Source of the DNA: Pycnopodia helianthoides | Taxonomy: Eukaryota; Echinodermata; Asteroidea; Forcipulatida; Asteriidae | Length of the DNA: 64,000 nucleotides | Assembly: GCA_032158295.1 (NCBI GenBank) | Contig: CM063244.1 | Coordinates: 10,196,376-10,260,375, forward strand | Direction of reading: 5' to 3' | Shown: positions 12,451 through 24,200 of the stretch, piece by piece | Layout of the letters: each line of letters starts with the position of its first letter | Numbering within the stretch: position 1 is the stretch's first letter | Position numbers and translations under genes: made by a program | The notes under the pieces: model-generated | The model's input: only the letters and a program-made list of their open reading frames with translations | Databases searched by the model: none | Told to the model about the DNA's origin: nothing

Positions 12451-15287
12451 CCCCGAATTAAATCCATTGTTCTTGGAAGTATCAGCATGTCCATTACCTG
12501 GCAAGTCTGCTGCCACCTTGTGCCGAAAATTCCCCCCTTTTTCATGTGTCTATACAAGCCGACAGCTCACTCATTCATACCAGTACCAATTCTCCACTGA
12601 ATTATTCCAATCGGAAACCCACAAACGAGGCAACTCTTGGTATCAACAAACCCGCATTCCGATGTCAGCACATTTCCATTAGTTAAAAAGGGTTTGTACT
12701 GCACTTTCTCAATGAATTTTTGTTTATCTAGTGTGTTATTTACATGTCTGGATATTGCCTGGGTATTGCCTGGGTTAATTTGAGCTCCTTTGTTTGTATG
12801 GTTAACCAAGTTTTATCATTTGGTTACATCTATCATTGACATTTCACGTACCGATCTTATACACAAAGGATGCTGGCAGAGTTTTGTCCTGCCCCCATAT
12901 CACTGACCCCTGTTGAGTGACACCCCCTCTAGGACGTGTGGCATGGTCCAGCTCAGGTTATCGAGCTGACTGGTGTGCACGATGTGGTTCAGACAATGGA
13001 CAAAATCAAAAGTGTCAGAATGTGCTGACTATTGGCCCTCGTTTGAGGGGTACACTGTCAAAAGTCCACAAAATAGCAATTGGATATCCTCAAAGTGCGG
13101 TTGTTTAACCACTCAATTGCAATAGAGAGAGTGAAGACGGGTAACTTTGTAATGGAGGGGGAATAAGAGAAAATGGCAAGCTGCACCCAACTTTGTACAG
13201 TGTTTTTCAAATTTCTATGGCACTGGTATTCAAAACAAACAAAAAACTAGGCTGAGCTTGAAATATACATTCTTGAAAGCAGATGATTATGTACAAATAC
13301 GCCCAACAAAACTTTCACCAGTTTTTTGTTTTTGTTTGGCACGAACGAAAGTTTCAAGAGTTAATTGTATGATGTTTTTATTGAGAACCAGAGGATTGGA
13401 ATGAATCTACTCTTCCAAACACTTAGACACGGTGTGTCCGCTGCGTCCTGGCTGGCCTCCCAAAGAGCCCCCATTGCCTTGCCCCTGGGATGGGAGACAA
13501 AGTCATTATGTCCTACGCTCATGAGTAGCGCCCTAAAACTTTATCAGAGCCAACACTCCTCCCAAAAGAGATTGTACACAAACAGTTGTACGTGCCTCAA
13601 GTTTGACTAGTCTTAGTTACTTCAGACAATGTATCGTCCACAACATGGTCCACACCATGCAAAGCTTTAAACATTATATTTTATGAATTGAGATCCAAAC
13701 CTTGTAGATTTATACAACCGTTCTGACCGTTTTATTTTTCTTGTTCTGCAAAATGGAAAACTCTATTACAACAGCACATGACGAGTTCAATAGAATCTGT
13801 ACCAATGGGGCTTCATATTCTGGGGGATCAGTTTCAAAATTCAAGCTGCCAGGGTCCAATGGGAGACCTTGGAACGCTAGGTGGCTGTGAACTTACCAGG
13901 TAAACTTCCATTGTTTACAAAGTTTTGAGCATGCACTCATCTCCGCCGAGTAAGAAGGGTTTATCTGGTTAGTCTGCTGCCACCTAGTGTTCCCAAAAGT
14001 CTCGCACTTGACAAAACGACTGAGCACATTAAATGTTTCTCAGCAGAAACTGGTTACCAGCCATAATCCTTTCTAATTTTGTGTTTCATCTTACTGGTTT
14101 CCTGCTACTTTATGATTGTCAAAAAAAAAACACTGTTGAGCATCACTTTCTGTTCGTCTTTGAAACAGTCAATCTGAAAAACAATTAAATAAAATTTACA
14201 AAAATTCTCTTGAAATAGGGTCCTGCGACAAATAAAAGTACTTCATTCTAAATAACTTATTTTCTTATTAACAAATAAATCTTTCATAACCATTTCATTA
14301 TCGCTAAAATTGGAATTCTAATGACATAACAATTTCCCTTTTTTAAGTTAATAACTTAGAAACATATGTTTTTGATCAAAACCAAACCTTAAAATACGAA
14401 CACAAAAGTTGAAGCGTCCTCATACAAACCATTTTTATCCAGAGCTTCAAAATAAAAACCACAACTCAAAATTCTGTCATTTTCTTGAGAATTACGACTG
14501 TGGCCAACCCTGACCAATTTCTCACTTTTTAAAAATTCTCCTTTGAAAGCATTCTTGCCACAAGCACCCCTTAAATAGATTAGCCCCGCCCATCATAACA
14601 ACTACCTAGCAACGGTGCCGATGTGGAATGATACAGACACAGAGTGTCTCTGCGACCTTTGACCGTGGAGCCAGCACACCTTGCCACACACAAACTACAC
14701 AATGCAGCAATCAGAGGGCAGCAGTTTGTTTAATATTCTGGTGTGGTCTTTTCTCAATGCGTTCCGCTTTTGTCGGACACCGGCGCAGCTGTGATGGGTC
14801 AATGGATTAAGGGCCGAGCCCCCAGACCGAAACTAATCAAAGGGCTGTGTCCTAATTGGCCGCTGCACGTGCGGCTGTGGCTTGATCACCACGGTAACGT
14901 GAATGGAAGCATAGGCTGCCCTTAGCAACACCGTTAGCAACAGCCACAGCTGCTAATGTAGACAAAGCCTTCAAGGTATTACACAGGGTTGGTAAGGATA
15001 AAAACACCATTATTAAATTTTAGTCTGATTGCCTACTGATTATGAATTTCATACAAGAACCATTTTTGTGTGTGAAATAATTCCCTCTTAAATAAAATCA
15101 TATTTGAAAAAGTGTACCTGAAAAAAACAACAGCAACAAAACGCAACCATCTTACCAGGCACATGACAGAAGTGAAGTCTCCTGTGTGTTGATTTGGGAA
15201 AAATTAAACAAAAATAGCCACACTACCAATCATGTAAATGTCTTTCTTTGCACATTTGTAATGGCTTGAATTTCTCTTGTATCATGT

Positions 15288-18200
15288 TTATGATGCAATC
15301 TGGGTCAAAGTTTCCTCATCGATGGCAATCTCCATATTAGCCCCTACATCACCTCCAACGCCCTCCTCAAAAGTCATACGTTCCAAAATATCCTGGGCAG
15401 ACAAATGCTCCTCCGTAGCATGGCCCACTGTGACCTGGCTCGCTACACTCCCATGAAGGGGAGAATGCCTCCGATTTGAAAAGGCGGGAACAAAAGCCTC
15501 CTCCGTTTCGATCTCTATCTCAACGGCGTCCGTTGTTGATATATCAACCTTGTGCCCAACGGAAACATCTCGCAGTACCCAATCATGGCTTGTATCACTG
15601 GTCATGTGACCGACAGTCTGTCCGAGGTCAGGGATCAGAGTGCTCTCCCGCCCCTCATTAAAGTTCGGCTGGTTGAGGTCCTCCTGTCCGTGAGCTTCAT
15701 TCTGAGTGTCCGAAACTTGAGCAGACGACTCTTGATGATTTAATGTTTCGACTGTCGGATGTCGTTGAGGGACATTTTCATGACTGGTGGTCGTTACTGA
15801 CACCGGATCCAATATCTGATGTTGGTGGACAGCAACACCGAGTGGCACATGTGAAGTCTGAGCAGCTGCATGGGGAGACATCACTATAGTTTTGTTCGGG
15901 CCCGTCTGCACTGTGATTGGCTCAGGATATCTATGCCTGGTGGATGATTGGCGGCGGGACTGCACCAATGGCGCCCTCTGTCCATGTGAGATTAATATAT
16001 GAGGCGTGCTCATTGGATTAGTAAAACGAACATTCCCAGACTGACTCCTGCCCGGCTGCGTTGAAATAGTTTGAGGCAGCGTCACTGCAAGCTGAGGAAT
16101 CACAGTTGCCTGGTTTTGCAGAGGTGCTGCTGCTAGGTTTTTCAGCACTAGCCCCGGTGTGGTCATAGGATTTTGGGGTCTCAGTCTAGGCGGGGCAATG
16201 CTCGCTGGAGGATTTTGAGACTGGTCCCCACCCGGCGAGGTTGTGTCTGTTTGGACTGGTACTTGGATTATGTTCTGGGTTCCATCCGGGGACGAAATTA
16301 CAAAAATATGGCTGCGGATAGGTCTGGTTGCCCCTCCACCAGCAGATTGTACTTTAGGTGATGCTGGACCAGCAGGGCTGTGGGACTCGCCCTCATGTCT
16401 TTGTTGATGGGGTACACTGACGATATACCTCCCCATAGGGGTGGTGATGGTACTGGTGCCCCTCCTACCCGGTGAGGCAACCCTGCCTTGCCCCCCAAGG
16501 GGTGAGCCATTAGTCTGTCTTGCTTCCCCAAGTGATGTCTGCCTTGTAGGTGCATCCAGAGAGTGTTGTAGGGGCGATTGTAATGGCCTTCCCGGTTGAT
16601 ACGGAGGAAACCCTCGGTTGGCTTCGTGCTTCTGAGCGAGGCTCTTTACCCGTTCCTGACTGAGTCTCTCCATGCGCTTCAGAGCATAGTCCTCATCGGT
16701 GTCAGACCCTTTTTCTTGGGAGTCTTCCGGTAGGGACCCCTGGCCCTCTTTGGCGGCTCCTCAACAGTGAAAGAGCTCTTGAATTTAGGCTGCCGTCCTG
16801 AACGAGTCGGTTGGCCGAGTATGGTTTCTATGTTGACCTCCTCATCACTGGCTTCACTCAGTCTCGCTGCGTTTTCTCGGGTCGTCTCCGTTCCTCCATC
16901 GAGAGTTTCGTCTCTCGTACAGCTTCCTCGTCTCAAAGGATTCCAAATCAGAATCCTTATCAGCGTCATCATCTAAAACAAAGCAGACATAAATTAGGAT
17001 TGGCAAACTGTTTTAGAGTAGCACCTGCAGAATAAATGCGAGGATAAAGCCTGGACTGGTGACAAGTCTACCCCTGTAAATACTGCATAATGGTCAGTGA
17101 TTCCACTGTTACTCGCATTATATTGACCACAACTTCAGAATCTGGTTTCCTTTTTACTCTTGTTGGAATTTGAGACTCTCAGTGACAATGTTGACAAATC
17201 AAGACACAATGACCCTTCAGAAGACCAGAGTTATGATGCCCCCCAAACAAGTATTTCCATGTGAACTACTGCAATGTGCACTGAGTTGATTCCCCAACAC
17301 ACACACCCCTGTGTAAATGCTCCCAATTGAGGACCTTCCTTATTTTCACTATCCCAGGTTTCAACTGTGGACCTTCTGTCCCTTTTGTTTGAAGTCCTCG
17401 GTTTGAACACACTTCAAATACACACATGCACACAACCTCATTGATCAGTTTTGTGGGGTCCTGCTATTGTTATCACAACATTCCCTTTTTTTAAAGAATT
17501 CATCTGTGGGGTCCAAGTTGAACAAAGGAAAACTTTGTGGTGTCTATTGTTCCATTGTGTAAAAGACCCCACAAGGGGGCTGTGTGTAAGAACAGCCATG
17601 TTTGTCAACCCAGTATATCAAGGACTTCCTCTTTGTTCTCCCATTGTTTGGACTACATTTGTTTTTTAGAGGACGTCCCCATTGATTAAAACACCTGGAT
17701 CTCTTTTGTTTGAGTCCTTGGTTTCAACTTGTAGATAAACTCACACACATAATCTAACACCTTATTTACACTTTCCAATTTGACTATAGAACATACACAA
17801 AAGCTTGAAAAAACAAACATTGTTATTTGTTGTTTTCTTGAAAATGTTACTACAATACCTGGTGTAAATCTTGCAGGTTGGTTCAAAATTTCTTACTTCA
17901 CATTCCCCCCCCAAAAAAAATTATATATATAACTTTTGTTAAACCCAGAATATCATACCTTTAAGGCCCAATTTTTATGGAGCTGCCTAAGCACAAAAAG
18001 AAGCTCGGCACAACAAAATTATGCCTACCAGAACAAAGGCTACCAGCCAAAACTCCATTCCGAATGTATCGATTGTGGCTGGTTTCCTGATAAGTTTTGC
18101 TTAGCAGAAATTTGTTCAGCAAAATATTGTGCTTCAAAGCATCTGTATGGTATTCAGATATTAGACCCAGATGCTTTTATTCTCCTAACCCTAAAAGGTC

Positions 18201-21200
18201 CTGAAAGTTTGACGCACGAAATACAATCCACTTGTGTATTACAGCCGGCCCTTGGGACTATCCCTTACAACCCTCAAGGGCCCTGAAGCGGGCCTTCTTA
18301 CCTCTATCCTCAACCTTCTTCCTGCCCATCCCTTTGCTCTTGCCCTTGCATCCCCCTTTGCTCTTGTTCTTGCCTCTGTCTTTGCCTTTGGCGCCCTCTT
18401 TGATTTTCATCTTTGTGACACGATTCTCTGCCTCCGAGTCCGAACTTGGCTCCTTGGTGAACAGAGACATGTCAAAATGTTTTCTGTCTCCTGGTTAAGA
18501 ATTAATCAAAATACTTGTATTATTGCACGAGAATATTTCTAATCTCCTGAAAGTAATTCCACGATTACTGACCAGACACTTACTCAGAGTACAAAGTTAA
18601 TTTGATGAATTAACCAATATCAATAATAGTTGAAGTTTAAACCATGGCACGAGTAAAAATGTCAATATTTGTTTTATAACACCCCATACATAAACTGTGC
18701 CTAGACATCTAGGTACCAAGAAGCTGGTGTTGCTATGGGTATAGTACATTGGTTTCTAGGGGTATAGTACCTTGTTTGCTGCATGTATAGCGCATCGTGT
18801 TCCAACGGCTTTCTAGTAAAAATACTACAAATCATGGGATGCGCTCTTTCAATCAAAAGGCAGAATCTTTGTACGGGTGTTATAGTCAAATTCACCTTAT
18901 TATGGGGATAAGCAATACATTACGACCTGTAAAATTAGCCCAGCTGCCAATTTCATAAAACCTTGCGCAACTTCATAAGCCACTTGCCCAACATTTATTG
19001 CATAAGTTTTGTACCACATACACAAGAAATCTGGCACAAATGGACTGGGCTCAAGCTCTGGTGTTTCTGACCAGCAAGAAGGTGTGGGTTCGAGTCCCCG
19101 GTCTTGACACTTGTGTCCGTCAGCAAGACAACTAACCAAGATGGCTTCGTCCTTCAGAGATGGGACTTAAAGACACTAGACACCTTTGGTAATTGTCAAA
19201 GACCAGTCTTCTCACTTGGTGTACCTCAACATATGCACAAAATAACAAACCTGTGAAAATTTGAACTCAATTGGTCGTCGAAGTTGCGAGATAATAATGG
19301 AAGAAAAAACACCCTTGTCACACGAAGTTGTGTGCTCTCAGATGCTTGATTTCGAGACCTCACGCGTGAGGCATCAAAATCAATTCAAATACTTTACTGA
19401 GAAATTACTTCTTTCTCAAAAACAACGTTACTTCAGAGGGAGCCGTTTCTCACAAGGTTTTATACTATTAACAGCTCTCCATTGCTCGTTACCAAGTAAG
19501 TTTTTATGCTAACAATTATTTTGAGTAATTACCAAAAGTGTCCAGTGTCTTTAAAGTTGTAGGTCCTGTGTGTTGTGTAATGGCACGCAAAAGAACCCAG
19601 TGCACTTATCGTTGGAGAAGGGGATTCGCCCCGGTGTTTTCTGCAGATTACACCACAGCACCTTGTAAACCATTACATGGTGCTAGGTACATAAATGGGT
19701 CTTATTACTTTAAACGTAGCTCCGCGTACCTTGTAGAAAAAAATAAAGAACGCTTTGAGACGTCCTCGGGTGTGAGAAAATGGTATATAGGCAATGACTA
19801 CATTGAAACAACTGCCCCGTGCCTCATAGAATCAGGCCTGGAGGTCAAGTAATCAGGGCCCAATTTCATAGAGCTGCTTAAGCATATAAAGTAGCTAAGC
19901 ACAACAAAATTATGCTTACCAGAATAAGGTCACCAGCTAAAAATACTGTGTCACATGTACAATCTGAGACTGGTATCCTGCTCATTTCTGCTGAGCAGAT
20001 AAGCAATTTTTTTCGGCTTAAGCAGCTCTATGAAATTGGGACCTGTAAGCACGAACATACTTATAGCTTTGTCCACGGCAAGTCTGCTGTGTCTTTCCTC
20101 CCGCTTGAACTTGTTCTTGATCTGTTGTCTGGTTCTTTTGGGGAACATGGCGTTGATCATAGTGAAGTCTGTTCCGACAGCACTCAGTGCCATGTAGAAC
20201 TTGGCAGTGTCTGAACAAGAAAGAGAAAGAATGGCAGCGTTGTAAACAACAACAAAAAGGACGTCTATGTAGGTTTTTTTTAACCTTTGGTGTGTCCATG
20301 TCGTACGGTCCAGCACATCGGACCAAAGACCGAAGATGGAGTCATTGAAATAGAGCAATACACTGAGTTAGAACATGGCTTGATATGGACCATGCAATAT
20401 AGGTTAGCATCACACTCTTGCTGCTATAATCGACCAACCAGAATTGAGGATTCAAGTTTGCTTGAAGATACGTTTACCTAATGGTAGTTCAATCAACAGA
20501 ATCTAAGACAATGGGCTAGGGATGGTTAGGGTTAATGCGTATAGCGAGAAGGCTACAGCCTCACTTTCACATTGCCGATGAACGAAGTGAATTCATGCTG
20601 TGATGACCAGTCAAAGACCGGGTCGCACAACCCAAAGTTTTACATGATTAACCCAGTATTTACCACACCTCTCTGCATATCAGAAGGTGTAAAGAGGCAA
20701 ACTACATGATTACAGCCTGCAGGTATGCTTGTGATTATACTTCAACGTGGCGTGTCGTGGCCGAGCGACTCAAGAGCTCCGGACTCAAGCTCTGGTGTTT
20801 CTGTTCAGCAGAGTGTGGGTTCGAGTCCCGGTCGTGACACTCGTGTCCTTAAGCAAGACACTTAACCATTATTGCTGCGTCCTTTGGATGGAACGTAAAG
20901 CCGTAAGTCCTGTGTGTTGTGTAATGCACGTAAAAGAACACAGTGCACTTATCGAAAAGAGAAGGGGTTCGCCCTGGTGTTCCTGGTTTGATTGGCTGCA
21001 TATTGTGCCACACCACTTTGTAAACCATTACATGGTGCTATGAAAAGGAATAGGTCTAATACTTCAAACTTAACTCCACAATACCTTGCAGGAAAATACT
21101 GAATGTTGAAGCACCTTGAGCGTCACTGAGTGACGGATATGAACGCTACATAAGAAGCCACTATTATTATTGTACGCCTACCCTTTGCACTCCATGCCGT

Positions 21201-24200
21201 CGTATAAGTTCTCTTTCCGAAGCTGGCGTACGTCGTGTGAGATGACTCCTCCTGTATAGCTTCACTGTCTTCTAAATGAAGGGTCTTCGCTGGCGATGCA
21301 TCCTTCACAAGACTGGTAAAATAAAGTGCAAAAGAGACCATGGTAAATGATCAATGGTTGTTGCTAAGACAGACTAGCCTGTTTTTCTTCTTGTTTTGTA
21401 TCTTTCTGCCAGTAGAATCCCTCTGTCTCCTTACACTATTTATCCCTCCTTCCTCCTTCAAAACAATAACCAGAATACGGATGACTGATTAATACGTTTT
21501 GAAGATGTATGTGCGATGCCACTGACAGATGTGTATTGCGTAAGCTGTGCACCTCTAACACAATCAATATTGCACAAGTTGACTTAGGCAGTTTCGCAAA
21601 GTTTCGTGAAACCGCTGCAGCACTCCAGCATTGCCGGAGAAAAGTGACGTCAGTGAGAACCAACAACCTCTGCCCCATCCCTTACACAGTCGCCTGACCT
21701 TACCTTTTGCTGTCCAATATGATGGAGCCATCGGGACCAATCTTGACCTGAGGGGCAAAGGGTCAACGTCCTCCTCTTTCTCCTCTTCCTCCCCTTCATC
21801 ATCCGAGTTATGAGCACTGCTATTTACAGAGCTGTCAACCACAAAAAAAAGGTATAAAATAATTATTTGAGAACCTTAACTCCCGGGTGCTCTGGCTAGG
21901 CAGCGTTCCAAATCCATTGAAATACTCCACTCTATAATATGAACTCAATACCGATGGTTGGATTCTAACAAATTTGTATGGCCTTATGCCAACAGTAGAT
22001 GACATGTGATGACTACATATTATTTCTCTCCTCTGGCTGGGCAACAAAAGAACAACATTTTCCGGATCTTTAATTTTCACAGTTCTGTTCATTTCGCACT
22101 CATACTTTTCAAAAACAAATGTGAGCGATGTGACCAACCACTTGTTTGCATGGGTTGTGTATGACAAAACTTTGCACAGAACTATCTGTGCAGTTAGTTT
22201 ATAAAAGAATTCACCACAAGATATATTGCAGACTGGCATAGTGATCTATCGTTTTAAAACCACAGTGGATGATATTGAATGGTCAGGCAGTAGGAGGGTT
22301 GACTGTGTACTGTGTAGATACATTCACTACATGATATTACACTGCACATTGGACATAGTTTTTATATATATCTCTCAAAAACCATGATGGATGATATTGA
22401 ATGTTGAGACAGTCGCAGGATTTAATACATTGATGTTTTCTTTTCGTGACTCAGAAATTATGTTTGGTGTAATCCTTGGATACACAATGCACTTTAAGGC
22501 TGAACCACTTCTGAGTAGCACCCCCGAACAAAGATACTGACAAAATGGGGAGACCACCAACATTACGGCTTGGTGGCCCAGTTGGTAGAGCGCCAGCACG
22601 TTAGTGTCGCAGTGTCAAATCCTGTTTAAGTCAATCTTTCTTTGTTCACCTTAATATTGAGTTAAAATTACCCAGTCAGTTTCCCTTGTGGTTTATTACT
22701 CGATACAAAATTGTATTTTGAAAGATTTTGAAGAAACTTACTTATTAGCGCTGACAACGTGCTCAGTCATGATAGTTCTTGGAAATCTCTTCTCTTTGTT
22801 TCCCGATGTGTTCCTAAGCATCAAAAGAAACAAGACAACGACAAGAAGGGTCAATATTAATTTTGGTTTTTACCCATACACCGATGTGTGTTAGCACTGT
22901 ATACTCAGAACCCACGACCCTTGCAATTCTAGAGCAGTGTCTTACCAACTAGACGGGTCAAATTCGGCCAAGCGGCCAAGTGCACCAGACTCAGAATCTG
23001 GTGTTGGTAGAGGAACACCTGTTCATGGGACACCCGTGTTGTTGAGCAAGGTACTTGACCATAATTGGCAGAGGGCACCAGGTGGCAGCAGACTTGCTAG
23101 ATAAATACACCCTTCTCAAACTTATCCCCAGAACTAAGTAAAAAATTGAAAAATAACTTGTAAATCTGCTGCCATGAAGTGCCTCAAACTCTCCCATTGC
23201 TATGATGGTTGAAATGTTATATCTTAAGGCAACATCCATAGGTGTAGTTGAAGTCACTTCACTTGGACCCCCCCCCCTAAAGTTTGAATTTATTAATGGT
23301 TTTTCAGAATTCACTATTGTTGTCACTCTAGAGGTGTGCACATGACAATCAATTTTTTCTTAGCTTAGGGAGCTTCCTTCTCAACAACAAACCCCGCACG
23401 GTGAACATTTCTTTCCTGATGACCTACCTCATTGGGCTGGTCTTGGGGTTGAATAAATGAGGTCACTCATTGTCATCTTGCTCCTCTCTGGTGGCTGCGT
23501 CTTCTTCTGGACATAGGTTCGTCTGCGCTTAGCTGGAGTCTACCAAATAGATTAATATAAAAACCAAGTCACTACAGGTCTGGGTCAAAGTTCATAGAGC
23601 TGCCAAAAACAGGAGTACCTTGCTTAGCAGAAATGAGATACCGGTCAAAATATTTTGAAACTGGTTCCCAGCAATTTTTTTTGGGGGGGGGGGGTCAAAA
23701 AAGTTTAAAGGAAACCATTTTCTGCAATAAAGAAACCCCCCGACAGTTGCATCGTCTAAGTTTTTACCAACAAAATTACACAAGAATCGTTTTAATCTTT
23801 TTATCTTGCAGTCAGAAGTACTGGCACCTTGAGAAATGCAGCTGTGTTTCCAACAAAAATGCTATCATCTATGAGAAAATTGTATGTTTAATCTTAGTCC
23901 TCTTGAAAAGGCAATCAAAATTAGTCCAGTGGATTGTTTTGAAGGATTCAGAAAGGGTTTTATTACTAAGTTTAGTAAGGGATCATTTATGTTTTTTTTC
24001 TATCTGTATTCATTTATTGATTTGTGACATTTCTTTACCCAGGGTGCATCTAACCAGTTAAAACTTGTTTCCACTTGGACCCTGCATACATTTATACATA
24101 TTAAGTTAATATTTATCGTAAGTAGAATGTACTAGATGTTTACTTTAGAGCATCACTTCAACTAATGACATTTTAACACCATGGATACAAAAGGAGTGTG

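Larger units (their letters stand above)
7628..15287. other. Intergenic interval between convergent EEFSEC and BDP1 (3' UTRs and repeats)
   Basis: EEFSEC ends at 7627 and BDP1 at 15288, so both 3' UTRs must lie here. It holds an imperfect ~28-bp repeat (7800-8065), a Pol III-like SINE tail fragment (about 9115-9190), a TTAA MITE (9388-9729), the 52-bp minisatellite (10010-11780) and a SINE (12190-12450). Bases 12450-15287 contain no supportable coding exon. A minus-strand polyadenylation signal (TTTATT on the plus strand) is at 13731-13736. It is a candidate end for BDP1. Confidence 0.6.

Noticed and set aside
15476..16361. Plus-strand ORFs over the BDP1 last exon
   Set aside because: They are shadows of the long minus-strand coding exon and have no similarity or codon pattern of their own.
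19951..20358. A 135-residue single ORF taken as a gene
   Set aside because: Only the central 50 residues (20061-20210) are the BDP1 SANT exon; both ends read into introns and a MITE.
20749..20830. tRNA-Leu/Ser gene candidate with A and B boxes
   Set aside because: The same head plus a conserved tail is dispersed at six or more sites and the cloverleaf is not maintained, so it is a SINE.
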